Source: an uncultured Gammaproteobacteria bacterium (lineage in GTDB: Bacteria > Pseudomonadota > Gammaproteobacteria > Steroidobacterales > GCA-2729495). Taken from it: a stretch of DNA of 64,000 bases. The stretch is from contig CAKZWQ010000015.1 of the NCBI GenBank assembly GCA_937921935.1, forward strand, positions 1 to 64,000, given 5' to 3'. The translations under genes were made by a program, and so were the position numbers. Within the stretch, counting starts at the first letter, position 1. Every line of letters begins with the position of its first letter. A model generated the notes under the pieces. It was not told the DNA's origin. It did no database searches and saw nothing but the letters and a program-made list of their open reading frames with translations. Positions 1-8,266 of this stretch are shown here, one piece after another.

Positions 1-1016
1 AAGGCTTCGCTGCGCGCATAGGCTCCGGCGGCGGAGGCTTTATTTGCGCGGGGATTCACCTCAGGCGAGTAGGCGAGCCAGGTTTGCCAGCCATACCAGT
101 CTGAGACGGGTGCCTGGCTGATCATGCGCTCGATCCACTTACCGCCGACGATGCGCCGGCCGGCAAACTCGCCGCGGTTAAGCATGACTTGTCCCAGCCT
201 GGCCCAGTCGCGTGCCGTGGCCATCAGGCAGCAGGAGGTAAACGCCTTGCCTGCTTCGCTATCCAGCCAGACTCTGGCCTGGCCGCCACCCATGGGTTGC
301 CAGAGTTTCGCTTGCAGGTACTGCGCATAGCGTTGGCCAGTGACGCGTTCAAGGACCATGCCCAGCAGTTCGGAATTGATGTTGTTGTAGTCGAATTTTG
401 TCCCCGGCGCCCAGTCTCCTTTGGGTGTGCGCAGTACCGGGCCGCGGGTATCCCCCGAATAAAGCCAGCGAAAGTCATCGGCAAAGGGATTCAGGCTGAA
501 GCGATATTGGGCCAGCCCCGAGGACATCATCATGAGTTGGGCCAGGGTGATGCGACCGCGCGGATCGTCGGCCCATTCGTCCAGGTATTTGCCGACCGGA
601 TCGTCTGCGGAGTCAATCAAGCCTTCCTCAAGGGCAACCCCGATCAGAATTGCCTGCAAGGATTTATGCATGGATTGGGATTGGGTCAGGCTCTGCGCAT
701 CCCAGGTGTCTGCATACCATTCGTATTCCAGCGCGCCCCGGTGCAGGACGACGAGGGCGTAACTGTCGAAGCGCTCGGCGAAATCGACCGCCTCGGCGAA
801 TGCTGCCGGCGCAATCTGGCGCTGATCCGCAGGGGTGACGACCAGGGCCGGCTCGCCGCCGCCATCGATCAGTTCATTCGGGGTCAGCAGCCGCGGCGCC
901 GCGCCTGCCAGCTGGGCGAAGGTGCCGACGAAACGCCGCCAAAGCCAGGGATCCTGCAGGTAGAGCAGGTTCATCCCAAGAATCAGGGCCAGCAGGATCC
1001 ACCAGCGTTTCTTCAT
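1..1016 (-). CDS. Serine hydrolase of the beta-lactamase / penicillin-binding fold (3' end outside window)
   Basis: The frame opens with ATG at 1016 and runs off the left edge, giving the first 338 residues or so. An N-terminal hydrophobic stretch (residues 4-20, MKKRWWILLALILGM at the very start) looks like a membrane anchor or signal. The active-site motif SMHK places the nucleophile at S115 and the general base at K118, and YNN at 210-212 matches the second (YxN) motif. These are the hallmarks of class C beta-lactamase-like esterases and peptidases (Pfam Beta-lactamase). The third motif (HxG/KTG) would lie near or beyond the window edge. The substrate cannot be read; such enzymes act on D-amino peptides or esters, usually in the periplasm. 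The gene points away from the TonB receptor's 3' end and is separated from it by a terminator, so it is probably a separate unit. Confidence 0.85.
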   Translation of the reverse strand, partial: MKKRWWILLALILGMNLLYLQDPWLWRRFVGTFAQLAGAAPRLLTPNELIDGGGEPALVVTPADQRQIAPAAFAEAVDFAERFDSYALVVLHRGALEYEWYADTWDAQSLTQSQSMHKSLQAILIGVALEEGLIDSADDPVGKYLDEWADDPRGRITLAQLMMMSSGLAQYRFSLNPFADDFRWLYSGDTRGPVLRTPKGDWAPGTKFDYNNINSELLGMVLERVTGQRYAQYLQAKLWQPMGGGQARVWLDSEAGKAFTSCCLMATARDWARLGQVMLNRGEFAGRRIVGGKWIERMISQAPVSDWYGWQTWLAYSPEVNPRANKASAAGAYARSEA

Positions 1017-1067
1017 CCGCTCACCTGTGTCGGCGTTGTCTGCCAAAGCTGGAGGTTAGCAAGCCGC

Positions 1068-1094
1068 CAAAGAAAAAGGGGCGGCTGCCCCTTT
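1068..1094 (-). terminator. Intrinsic terminator of the TonB receptor gene
   Basis: An 8-bp stem (1075-1082 with 1087-1094, GGCT/AGCC loop) is followed on the minus strand by a T-rich run (TTTTTCTTT, overlapping the stem foot). It lies about 85 bases beyond the receptor stop codon. Confidence 0.7.
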
Positions 1095-1179
1095 ATTCTC
1101 TCGGTGCTATTGGCACCCGCTTGTCACCGCCCGTTGCTGTTCTGTCAGGGCAGTCTGCCTGGCCCGCCAGGCCGGTGTT

Positions 1180-3369
1180 TTAGTAGGCGACCTTCAGGGT
1201 CACCATGTATTCGCGCGGCGGCAGGGGCGTGCGGATATTGGTGAAGCCGGGCGCGAAAATGCCCGAGACATTGTCATCTTCATCGGTAATATTTTTAACC
1301 GTGCCAATAACTTGCCAACGGCCGTCGGGTCGTCCCAGGCCAAGGAAGCCATTGCCGCGGGTGTAATCGTCGATTTCCAGTGCGTTACCGACTTCGCTGT
1401 AATAGTTGTCGGAATAGATCATGTCGGCGCCAAAGAAGACTTCCACCGCGCTGGTGATTTCCCGCGTGTAGTCGAAGCCGAGGCGTGCCGAGACATCAGG
1501 ATTCGAGGGCAGGTCCCGTTCAACATTGCCACCCAAGTTGTCCGTGAAGCTGACTTCATCCGCATCCATGTATCCCAGGCTGCCAAAGAAATTCAGGCCG
1601 TCGGTCGGCGTCCAGTAGGTCTCAACTTCGATGCCCCAGACATCTACGTCATCAACGTTATCCGTGGGGAAGACCACCGTGGGATTGCCGCCGGCATCCA
1701 GGGCAGGCGTAATCACTGTTTGCTGGATATCTTCGTAGGCTGCATAGAATAGGGCGGTGTTCAGGCGCACGGTGTTGTCCAGCAGATCGGCCTTGAAACC
1801 CAGTTCATAGGACCAGACTTTCTGGGGGTCATAGTCCGAGTCCGCGCAAGCCAGGTTGCCGAAACATAGCGTCTGGAATCCTCCGGCCTGAAAACCTTTG
1901 GAGACCGTGGCGTAGGTCAGCACATTGTCTGTGATCTGGTAGTCGAGGCCTAATTTAGGTGTCCATTCGTCGTAGTCTTCATCCAGCTTGACGGTGAAGG
2001 GCGGGTTCGCGATGGGTGAGTCGGCGCAGCTACTGGTGCCGCCAGGGCCAGCGCCGCACATGATTTCGAAATCTTTCTCGTCCTTGGACCAGCGCAGACC
2101 AACCGTGCCGCGCAGGCGATCGGTGAATGACCAGGTGCCTTCGGCAAAAACCGCGTAGCTGTCCGTCTCCGTGTCCGTGTCTTCCTGGAAGTCCACTTCA
2201 ATGATTGCCGGGGTGCCCGGGTCGTCCGCAAAGCCGGTGTATGCCTGGTCGCCGTCTTCATTCATATAGAAGAAGCCGGTAATCCATTCCAGACGATCAT
2301 TGAAGCTGGCGCCCAGCAGCTGAAACTCCTGGCTCCACTGATCATTATTGGAATCGGAGGTAATCAACAGGCCCGGTACGCCCGGGAAGCCGGCAAAGCC
2401 GCCGCCGGCCAGGTCAAAGCCGAACTCATCATCGATATCGGTCAGTGCCGTGATGCTGCGCAAGGTGGCAAAGCCAAACTCATAGCTGGCGTCGAGAGTG
2501 AAACCGGATTGGTCGGTGTCGCCATAGTTCGCGTTGGCGGGCGAGAAGTTATCGTAAAAGTCGCCAATGGGTGACGACGGCTTCGACTGGCCAAAAGGCA
2601 CATAGGGAATGCCGTTGTAGCCGTCATTCTCTGCGTCCACGCCAAATATCGTCAGGGTCGCATCGAAATTTTCCATGCCGTAGTAATGCAGTTTGGCACG
2701 GCCGATCTTGTTCTCGTATTCACCGACGTTGCCACCGGTGTTGTTGTTATCAACCCAGCCATCATCACGCTTGTCATAACCGAAAGCAAAAGACGCGGCC
2801 AGGGCGCCCTCGATGAGGGGTCCACCGATAGAGCCCTTGCCTTCGAAGGTTTCATAGTTGCCATAGCCCACGGAGGCATCGGCCCAGAACTCATCGTCTG
2901 GTGTGCGTGAGAAAACTTTTACCGCGCCTGCCAGGGTGTTCCGGCCGTACAGGGTCGCCTGGGGACCTCGCAAGACTTCGATGCGCTCTATATCAGTTAG
3001 GTTTAGGTTGATTGATCCCAGGCGGCCTCGATAAACATCGTCGACATAAAAGCCGACGGGCGACTCCGAGGTATTGAAACCAGGGTTCTGAACGCTCGCG
3101 CCTCGGGCGTGCAGCTGCAGTGCCTGTGCACCCGCTGTCACGGTATAGGTCTGCAGGTTGGGAATTGCGTCGCCGATATCCTGAGTGGTATCGATCTGCA
3201 GTTTGCTGATCTGGTCCCGGGAAATTGGCGTGACGGCCACCGGGACTTCCTGCACGTCGCGGGCGCGGCGGGTTGCTTCGACGACGATCTCGTCCATGGC
3301 CACCGCGTTGCCGGCGATGAAGGTAATGATGGCAAGCACAATTGATGTGCCCCAAATCTTTTGCTGCAT
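1180..3369 (-). CDS. TonB-dependent outer-membrane receptor
   Basis: This 729-residue protein has a signal peptide (MQQKIWGTSIVLAIITF...NAVA) followed by a TonB-box-like stretch (DEIVVEATRR), a plug domain (VLRGPQATLYGRNTLAGAV region) and a long beta-barrel. It ends in a C-terminal amphipathic strand with terminal aromatic residue (VTLKVAY). I chose ATG 3369 because a GGGGG run lies 8-9 bases upstream and a clean signal peptide follows; the frame is open to a TTG at 3447, but that would put 26 extra residues before the signal. Receptors of this length in heterotrophic gammaproteobacteria take up siderophores, vitamins or organic molecules. The ligand is not evident from the sequence, and no TonB/ExbBD genes lie beside it. 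Confidence 0.92.
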   Translation of the reverse strand: MQQKIWGTSIVLAIITFIAGNAVAMDEIVVEATRRARDVQEVPVAVTPISRDQISKLQIDTTQDIGDAIPNLQTYTVTAGAQALQLHARGASVQNPGFNTSESPVGFYVDDVYRGRLGSINLNLTDIERIEVLRGPQATLYGRNTLAGAVKVFSRTPDDEFWADASVGYGNYETFEGKGSIGGPLIEGALAASFAFGYDKRDDGWVDNNNTGGNVGEYENKIGRAKLHYYGMENFDATLTIFGVDAENDGYNGIPYVPFGQSKPSSPIGDFYDNFSPANANYGDTDQSGFTLDASYEFGFATLRSITALTDIDDEFGFDLAGGGFAGFPGVPGLLITSDSNNDQWSQEFQLLGASFNDRLEWITGFFYMNEDGDQAYTGFADDPGTPAIIEVDFQEDTDTETDSYAVFAEGTWSFTDRLRGTVGLRWSKDEKDFEIMCGAGPGGTSSCADSPIANPPFTVKLDEDYDEWTPKLGLDYQITDNVLTYATVSKGFQAGGFQTLCFGNLACADSDYDPQKVWSYELGFKADLLDNTVRLNTALFYAAYEDIQQTVITPALDAGGNPTVVFPTDNVDDVDVWGIEVETYWTPTDGLNFFGSLGYMDADEVSFTDNLGGNVERDLPSNPDVSARLGFDYTREITSAVEVFFGADMIYSDNYYSEVGNALEIDDYTRGNGFLGLGRPDGRWQVIGTVKNITDEDDNVSGIFAPGFTNIRTPLPPREYMVTLKVAY

Positions 3370-3869
3370 TTGAAAGTGCCCCCAAGGCATTAAATCGTCC
3401 AAGTGATAAGCAACTTCCCCCCCCGGGGCCATTTTCGTCGCTTGCAAGGATGATTATTCTAGATCTACGATTAATTGGCCAGCCGGGCTTTATTGCTAAC
3501 GCCCTTTGGGGCCAGAGGTCTCTTGCCTGATGCCTGCCCAGGTGTCGTCAAAGCATGGTGGCGTTCACCGGATTGCATGAAATGGTCAGTTTCAGCTGAT
3601 GATTTCATTCGCCCCGAGCTGCGGGCTGAGCTAATACAGGAACTGCCCCGGCCTTCGTTGGCGCTATCAAAGCCCATGATTTTACTCAGAAAACAGGGCT
3701 TATGGACGCTGAGGATATAGGCCAGACGGATGGTGAAAAGGGCAGGTTAATAGGATCAGGGCATTGCAGGGCGGATGCCCGCCAACCGTCTGGGCAGGCC
3801 CCGGTCGATGGGCGCTGTCTGTCGTGTTCATGGCCGACAATCTCCGCACCCGCGCAGAGCAGGCAAAGA
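3370..3869. other. Gene-free interval upstream of the TonB receptor
   Basis: About 500 bases contain only short open frames without ribosome sites or protein-like composition. The promoter and leader of the TonB receptor (minus strand) must lie at its left end. I see no convincing -35/-10 pair, only an 8-bp TAGATCTA palindrome near 3460. Confidence 0.5.
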
Positions 3870-3894
3870 AAAGCCCGGCACCAGGCCGGGCTTT
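3870..3894 (-). terminator. Intrinsic terminator, minus-strand gene at 3920-4531
   Basis: The stem AAAGCCCGGC/GCCGGGCTTT (3870-3879 with 3885-3894) has a 5-base loop and a T-rich tail in the minus direction (TTTCTTT). It sits 26 bases beyond the stop of the hypothetical gene. Confidence 0.8.
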
Positions 3895-3919
3895 CAGCAG
3901 AGAAGGCGAGACTTTGTCG

Positions 3920-4531
3920 TTAGTCGTTATCGACAAGTTTGCAGGTAATCCAGCCATCTTCATCAATATCGGAGATTTCCATTTCTACGCCCATGTCTTT
4001 CGCGTAACCCAGGAAGCGGGGCCGGAAGAACTTGTCGTGTATTTCCTCTGGCGTCAAATCAAACTGGCCTATGCGTTTGGCCTGAGTCAGCACATAGTTG
4101 AAGGGCTCTTTCCAGCGACAAATACCTTCCTCGCGGGTGTTATCAAGTGCCAGTTGGTAGAAGCAGGCCGTGCGATCGAAAAGGCCCACCATGGCGATTT
4201 CTTTCTGGCCTGTCTTGCGAATGATATTCGCCATACGCTCGTTAATGGGCTTCATGGTCTTCACATCGTGTTCGACCCATTCTTTGATCTTTCCCTGATC
4301 TTTGGCGAACTGCATCGCATTCAGATGCATTTTTACCAGGGCATCGTTGACCTCGTGCGCATAACCCGCCGTGTTGGACAGGGTCTTCAGCATCACGTTG
4401 AGTGACTTGCCCAGCTTTTCGTCCATGCCTTCAAAACCACTATTGGTTTTGTAGTTGTCGACGACGTTTGATTTCTTCGGTGTGTGGGGCGGCACTTCCG
4501 CAGCATGGACCGCAGCTTGTGAGTTGGCCAT
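3920..4531 (-). CDS. Conserved-looking soluble protein of unknown function
   Basis: I do not recognise this 203-residue protein. It has no signal peptide and no membrane segment. It is predicted largely helical in the middle (KLGKSLNVMLKTLSNTAGYA..., residues roughly 40-110) and has an acidic C-terminus (DIDEDGWITCKLVDND). The start ATG 4531 (MANSQAAVHAAE) is preceded by GAGGAAA at good spacing; a second ATG five codons upstream lacks this. The gene stands alone, with its own terminator and a 14-bp palindrome 30 bases before the start. It lies back to back with the Rieske oxygenase gene, so the roughly 260-base gap may carry divergent promoters. A role linked to the neighbouring oxygenase is possible but unsupported. 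Confidence 0.7.
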   Translation of the reverse strand: MANSQAAVHAAEVPPHTPKKSNVVDNYKTNSGFEGMDEKLGKSLNVMLKTLSNTAGYAHEVNDALVKMHLNAMQFAKDQGKIKEWVEHDVKTMKPINERMANIIRKTGQKEIAMVGLFDRTACFYQLALDNTREEGICRWKEPFNYVLTQAKRIGQFDLTPEEIHDKFFRPRFLGYAKDMGVEMEISDIDEDGWITCKLVDND

Positions 4532-4560
4532 GACTAATTTCCTCATTGTTTGTCTGGAGA

Positions 4561-4574
4561 TGATATTAATATCA
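4561..4574. promoter_or_regulatory. 14-bp perfect palindrome, candidate operator
   Basis: TGATATTAATATCA is perfectly symmetrical and AT-rich in a GC-rich surrounding. It begins 30 bases upstream of the hypothetical gene start and lies in the divergent interval before the first Rieske gene. A dimeric repressor or activator site is a plausible reading, not a demonstrated one. Confidence 0.4.
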
Positions 4575-4792
4575 AGTATTTAGAGGGTGGATGGCAAGCT
4601 TGGGAGTGCACAATGATCGGCCACAACCGCGCTACGGGCATCCGCTAAATCCATTTCCCCTCCCGCCGCGAAATGACGCTCTGAGACCGTTTAAGCGGGT
4701 CTGGTGGCGAGACTCATGTCGCCGCAGGCGCAGAGCCGGGACAGACAGGCTGCCCGGGGGGTAGCGAAGGGATTAGCCGAAGGAGACATCGC

Positions 4793-5935
4793 ATGTATAT
4801 CAATTTCTGGTACCCGGCCGTCCTGGCGGAAAAGCTCCAGGACAAGCCCCTCAAGCTGACCATGCTGGGACAGGAGTTCGTGGTGTTCCGGGACTCTCAT
4901 GGCCAGGCGGTCTGCCTTGCCAATACCTGTGTGCATCGCGGTGGCTCGCTGTCTGGCGGCAAGGTGAAGGGTGATTGTATCCAATGCCCCTATCACGGCT
5001 GGCAATTCGATGGGGAAGGCAAGTGTCAGAAAATCCCCTCCCTGGGCAAGGACGCAAAAATTCCTGCTCGCGCCAGAGCCGATGCCTATCCGGTCATTGA
5101 GAAGTACGGGATCGTATTCGCCTTTCTGGGGGATCTGCCCGAAGCTGAGCGCCCCCCCCTGATGGAGATTCCTGAATTCGACAGCGAGGGCTGGCGGGCG
5201 ACCTGGATGGAATATGACATCGACTACAACTTCGAGCGATCTGTCGAGAATGGCCTGGACCCGGCCCACAATGAATTCGTCCATCCCACCCATGGCTTTT
5301 CCGGGGAGAATGACAACTACCAGGTGAACATCACGCGTTGGGTGGGTGACCCCAATTGGGGCCCCGGCTTTTTTGCCCAGTTCAATTCGCCCGAGTCCAA
5401 GGACAAGGATTTTGCCAAGATGAAGCAGGCGAGCAGTACTCGCGAAGCGGGCACGGGTGCCATCGGGGCCAATCAGATCTGGACCTATATCCGCTTCGGC
5501 CCCGGCAAGGCCATGCACCAATATATGTATGAGTGTCCGCTCGACGAGCACCATACCCGCGTTTTCCTGGTCAACTTGCGCAGCACTCTCCTGGACGCGG
5601 AAATGGACGAGAAGGTGAACCAGATGAACTGGAATGTCGCCTCGCAGGACATCACTGTGCTCCGCGCCCTGGAGCCGCCCCTGACCCCGTCCACCAATAC
5701 CAAGGAATTCATGGTCCCGGCCGATGAGCCCATCCTGCGCTATCGGGAAAAACTCAAGGAGTGGGAGGCCATGGGCTGGCGGATCGATAGGGAGACCATT
5801 CGACGGCACCAGAAGCGGGTGGCCTATGCCATCCCGTCGCCGGCGCGGCGCCAGGCCAAGGGCTGGATCCTGGATCCCGTCCCGGTCTGCCCGGCGATGC
5901 CCAAGCCGGGGCGTGCCCACGCCGCGGGCGAGTAA
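4793..5935 (+). CDS. Rieske non-heme iron oxygenase, alpha subunit type (copy 1)
   Basis: This 380-residue protein has an N-terminal Rieske [2Fe-2S] domain with ligands C46-x-H48 and C65-x2-H68 (CVHRGG ... CPYHGW). The catalytic domain follows, in which DPAHNEFVH supplies the two His iron ligands (H159, H164). The size and arrangement fit the single-component-oxygenase group (phthalate/vanillate/carbazole-type), which hydroxylates or demethylates aromatic or cyclic substrates using electrons from a separate reductase. No reductase gene is adjacent. ATG 4793 follows AAGGAGA. Blocks such as MYINFWYP, HRGGSLSGGK, CPYHGWQFD and NG(L/I)DPAHNE recur in the gene at 12366, so the two are paralogues. 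The substrate is unknown. Confidence 0.92.
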   Translation: MYINFWYPAVLAEKLQDKPLKLTMLGQEFVVFRDSHGQAVCLANTCVHRGGSLSGGKVKGDCIQCPYHGWQFDGEGKCQKIPSLGKDAKIPARARADAYPVIEKYGIVFAFLGDLPEAERPPLMEIPEFDSEGWRATWMEYDIDYNFERSVENGLDPAHNEFVHPTHGFSGENDNYQVNITRWVGDPNWGPGFFAQFNSPESKDKDFAKMKQASSTREAGTGAIGANQIWTYIRFGPGKAMHQYMYECPLDEHHTRVFLVNLRSTLLDAEMDEKVNQMNWNVASQDITVLRALEPPLTPSTNTKEFMVPADEPILRYREKLKEWEAMGWRIDRETIRRHQKRVAYAIPSPARRQAKGWILDPVPVCPAMPKPGRAHAAGE

Positions 5936-6120
5936 ATCCGGAGCCTGTTGCAGGGCGGGAACTTCGGTGCGAACATCAGCGCTCGGGCGCTTGAGAGCAT
6001 AAGAACGCAGGCGCCGGGCAGCCAGGCGGCGCCCGTCACCAGTTCGAAGGCAGGAGTTGAGCCTTGTTTGGGGTTCGGCGGCCTATTTTTAGCGGATAAA
6101 TTGTTTTTGGGGGAGAGTGC

Positions 6121-6747
6121 ATGGCCACTCAGGAAACGAACTATGAGGGCGTCTGGGACGGACGTCTGGGCTTCGGCGAAAAAGCTGCGGTCATCTCAAT
6201 TGACCTGCTCCAGGGCTACACGACGGAAGGTTCTGCCTTGTACGCGCCGGGCGTCGTTGAATGCGTGAAACAGATGCCTGATTTTCTGGCGCTGGTTCGC
6301 GAGAAGGGTGTGCCACTGATCCATACACAGGTTCGCTATACAACGCCGAACTACGAGGATGGGGGTGTCTGGATTAAAAAAGCGCCGGTTTTAAAAGACC
6401 TGGTGGAGGGCAATCCCTACGCCGAGTTCTGCGAGGGCGTTGAGCCCCATGAGGGCGAGGTGCTGATCACCAAGCAATACGCCAGCGCCTTCTTCGGTAC
6501 ATCCCTGGTGGCAACTCTCAATGCGCTGCGCGTCGATACGCTAATTATCACCGGTTGCACGACCTCGGGCTGCATCCGGGCGACGGCAGTTGATGCCGTC
6601 CAGCACGGTTATCGGCCGATTTGTGTGCGCGAATGCATAGGCGACCGTCATGACGGGCCGCACGAAGCCAACTTATTCGATATCAATGCCAAGTACGGCG
6701 ACGTGATTTCCAAAGCTGAAGTCATGGAGTATCTGCAGGGCCTCTAA
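6121..6747 (+). CDS. Isochorismatase-family cysteine hydrolase (N-carbamoylsarcosine amidase-like)
   Basis: This 208-residue protein carries the family catalytic triad: D28 in ISIDLLQGY, K118 in ITKQYASAFFGT and C151 in GCTTSGC, with a cis-peptide-like segment before the Cys. Family members cleave C-N bonds of amides and carbamoyl compounds (nicotinamidase, N-carbamoylsarcosine amidase, biuret hydrolase) or the vinyl ether of isochorismate; the TTSGC form points to the amidase branch. A GGGGGAGAG ribosome site precedes ATG 6121. The gene sits between Rieske copy 1 and the deacetylase-fold gene on the same strand, with a 62-base gap to the next gene, which suggests co-transcription and an amide intermediate in one pathway. 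Confidence 0.88.
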   Translation: MATQETNYEGVWDGRLGFGEKAAVISIDLLQGYTTEGSALYAPGVVECVKQMPDFLALVREKGVPLIHTQVRYTTPNYEDGGVWIKKAPVLKDLVEGNPYAEFCEGVEPHEGEVLITKQYASAFFGTSLVATLNALRVDTLIITGCTTSGCIRATAVDAVQHGYRPICVRECIGDRHDGPHEANLFDINAKYGDVISKAEVMEYLQGL

Positions 6748-6809
6748 GGCCAGGGGATGGGCGCGCCTGTCCAAGGCAATAACTAACACGTTTCAGGGGA
6801 GTAGCACTG

Positions 6810-7925
6810 ATGGCGACCAGAAAGAAAACCACCAAACGTCCGGCGGCCAAGAAGAAGGCCAAGAAGAAAGCCGCTCGTAAGACTGCGAGCAAGACGACAG
6901 CGCGTAAAAAGACTACGCGTAAGAAGGCGGTAGCCAAGAAAGCCGCACCCAAGAAAGCTTCACCCAAGAAAGCTTCACCCAACAAGGCAGTGGCCAAAAA
7001 GCCAGCGAGCCGCAGCAAGCTGACCCAGTCTCAGCACTATGACTATGTGCCCATCATCGATCGGCCTAAGTTCAAGCTGCCCAAGGGCGCTCGAGTGGCG
7101 GTTATGCCGTATATCAATATCGAGCATTTCCCCGCGGATATTCCGGGTACATCGCTGATTCCCGGTACATCGGGATTTTCACCCGATCCGCTGAACTACG
7201 GCTGGCGTGACTACGGCAATCGTGTTGGCCTGTGGCGCATGATGGACCTGATGGACGAGTGCGGGATGCGTGGCACGGTCTGCCTGAACGGCGAGATTAT
7301 TCGTGAGTACCCGCGAATTATCGAGGAAGGTGAGAAACGCAAGTGGGCCTGGATCGGCCATGGCATCAATAACGCACCGGCCAACTTCATCGGCAATACG
7401 CGCAATCCGGACGGCAGTCTCAACGCACTGCCGGAAGCCAGGGAGCGCCAGATTCTTGAATCGGTGCTGGACGAAATGAAGAAGACCCTGGGTCGAAAAA
7501 CCAAGGGCTGGTTGAGTCCCTTCCTGACGCACACGGATAATACGCCGCGGCTGCTGGAAGAGTACGGCGTCGAGTATCTCTGCGACTATACGGCCGATGA
7601 TCATCCCTTCCGGTTCAATACACCTAAGAATAATCTGATCTCTGTGCCGTATACGGTGGAGATCAATGATATTCCGGCGTTCCTGAACTTGGGAGTCTCC
7701 TCGGAGGCCTTTGGCGATATGATCATTGATCAGTTTGATGTGCTCTATGAGGAAGGCGAAACGAATGCGCGCTGTATGCCCATTTGTCTGCATACCTTCC
7801 ATGTGGGGCAGCCGAATAAGTTCAAGCACCTGGCGCGGGCGTTCCGCTATATCGCCAGCCATAAAGACGTCTGGCTGACGACGGGTGACGAGATGAACGA
7901 TTGGTACCGTAAAAACAATATGTAA
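6810..7925 (+). CDS. Polysaccharide-deacetylase-fold hydrolase with a histone-H1-like N-terminal tail
   Basis: Residues 1 to about 70 are almost only Lys, Ala, Arg, Thr and Pro, in KKA/KKT/KKASP repeats resembling bacterial histone-H1-like proteins. From residue 75 on, a (beta/alpha)-barrel deacetylase domain (NodB/PuuE-type) follows. It shows MPYINIEHF, CLNGEII, GHGINNAP and a late CLHTFHVG His pair. The C-terminal domain resembles allantoinase PuuE and other amidohydrolytic deacetylases more than chitin deacetylases, so the substrate may be a small cyclic amide or an N-acyl compound. ATG 6810 follows AGGGGAG. The catalytic domain has no signal peptide, so it is probably cytoplasmic. The tail is unusual for this family; it could bind nucleic acid or polyanions, or recruit partners. 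Confidence 0.85.
   Translation: MATRKKTTKRPAAKKKAKKKAARKTASKTTARKKTTRKKAVAKKAAPKKASPKKASPNKAVAKKPASRSKLTQSQHYDYVPIIDRPKFKLPKGARVAVMPYINIEHFPADIPGTSLIPGTSGFSPDPLNYGWRDYGNRVGLWRMMDLMDECGMRGTVCLNGEIIREYPRIIEEGEKRKWAWIGHGINNAPANFIGNTRNPDGSLNALPEARERQILESVLDEMKKTLGRKTKGWLSPFLTHTDNTPRLLEEYGVEYLCDYTADDHPFRFNTPKNNLISVPYTVEINDIPAFLNLGVSSEAFGDMIIDQFDVLYEEGETNARCMPICLHTFHVGQPNKFKHLARAFRYIASHKDVWLTTGDEMNDWYRKNNM
6947..6976 (+). repeat. Two exact 15-bp tandem repeats in the lysine-rich tail
   Basis: ACCCAAGAAAGCTTC occurs twice head to tail (6947-6961, 6962-6976), followed by a degenerate third copy. Each unit encodes a KKASP-type pentapeptide, showing that the basic tail grows by local duplication. Confidence 0.85.
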
Positions 7926-7966
7926 GGCTGGGCTTTGGTTATTGCCCCAACTAAGAGAGGGAAAAG

Positions 7967-8233
7967 ATGGCACAACGAGTGCAAGACAAAAAACCCAAGC
8001 GCAATAAGACTGCGCAATCGTGGATCGATGACAACGTGGCGGAACAGAAAGTTCGCTACCGCGCCATCGTGAAGGAGATGGAAGATCTGTGGCCGCAACG
8101 TAAGAAGTGGTATGCAGAGTTCCTGAAGGTTGTGCAGACGCGCGGCTTCAATATGGATGGCGACATACTAGTGAAGATCCCAAAAAAGGATGTCCCCAAG
8201 GAACCTAAACGAAAGCATAAGGTGGTCTTCTGA
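7967..8233 (+). CDS. Small basic protein of unknown function between the deacetylase and bicupin genes
   Basis: This is an 88-residue protein with basic ends (KKPKRNK near the start, PKEPKRKHKVVF at the end) and a helical middle rich in charged and aromatic residues (WIDDNVAEQKVRYR, DLWPQRKKWYAEF). There is no signal peptide or membrane segment. A strong ribosome site (AGAGAGGGAAA) precedes ATG 7967. It lies 41 bases after the deacetylase-fold gene and 33 before the bicupin gene, so the three are almost certainly one transcript. It could be a small subunit or an assembly factor of a complex formed by its neighbours; I do not recognise a family. Confidence 0.75.
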   Translation: MAQRVQDKKPKRNKTAQSWIDDNVAEQKVRYRAIVKEMEDLWPQRKKWYAEFLKVVQTRGFNMDGDILVKIPKKDVPKEPKRKHKVVF

Positions 8234-8266
8234 CCAGCTTGCGATCCATATTCAAGGAGAATAGAC

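Noticed and set aside
189-1244. A 351-codon open frame on the plus strand
   Set aside because: It is antisense to the serine hydrolase gene, which has SxxK and YxN motifs in the minus frame; the plus frame shows no domain and only reflects GC-rich codon bias.
4691-5920. A 409-codon minus frame opposite Rieske copy 1
   Set aside because: The plus frame has the full set of Rieske and iron ligands; the reverse frame has no motif and no ribosome site.
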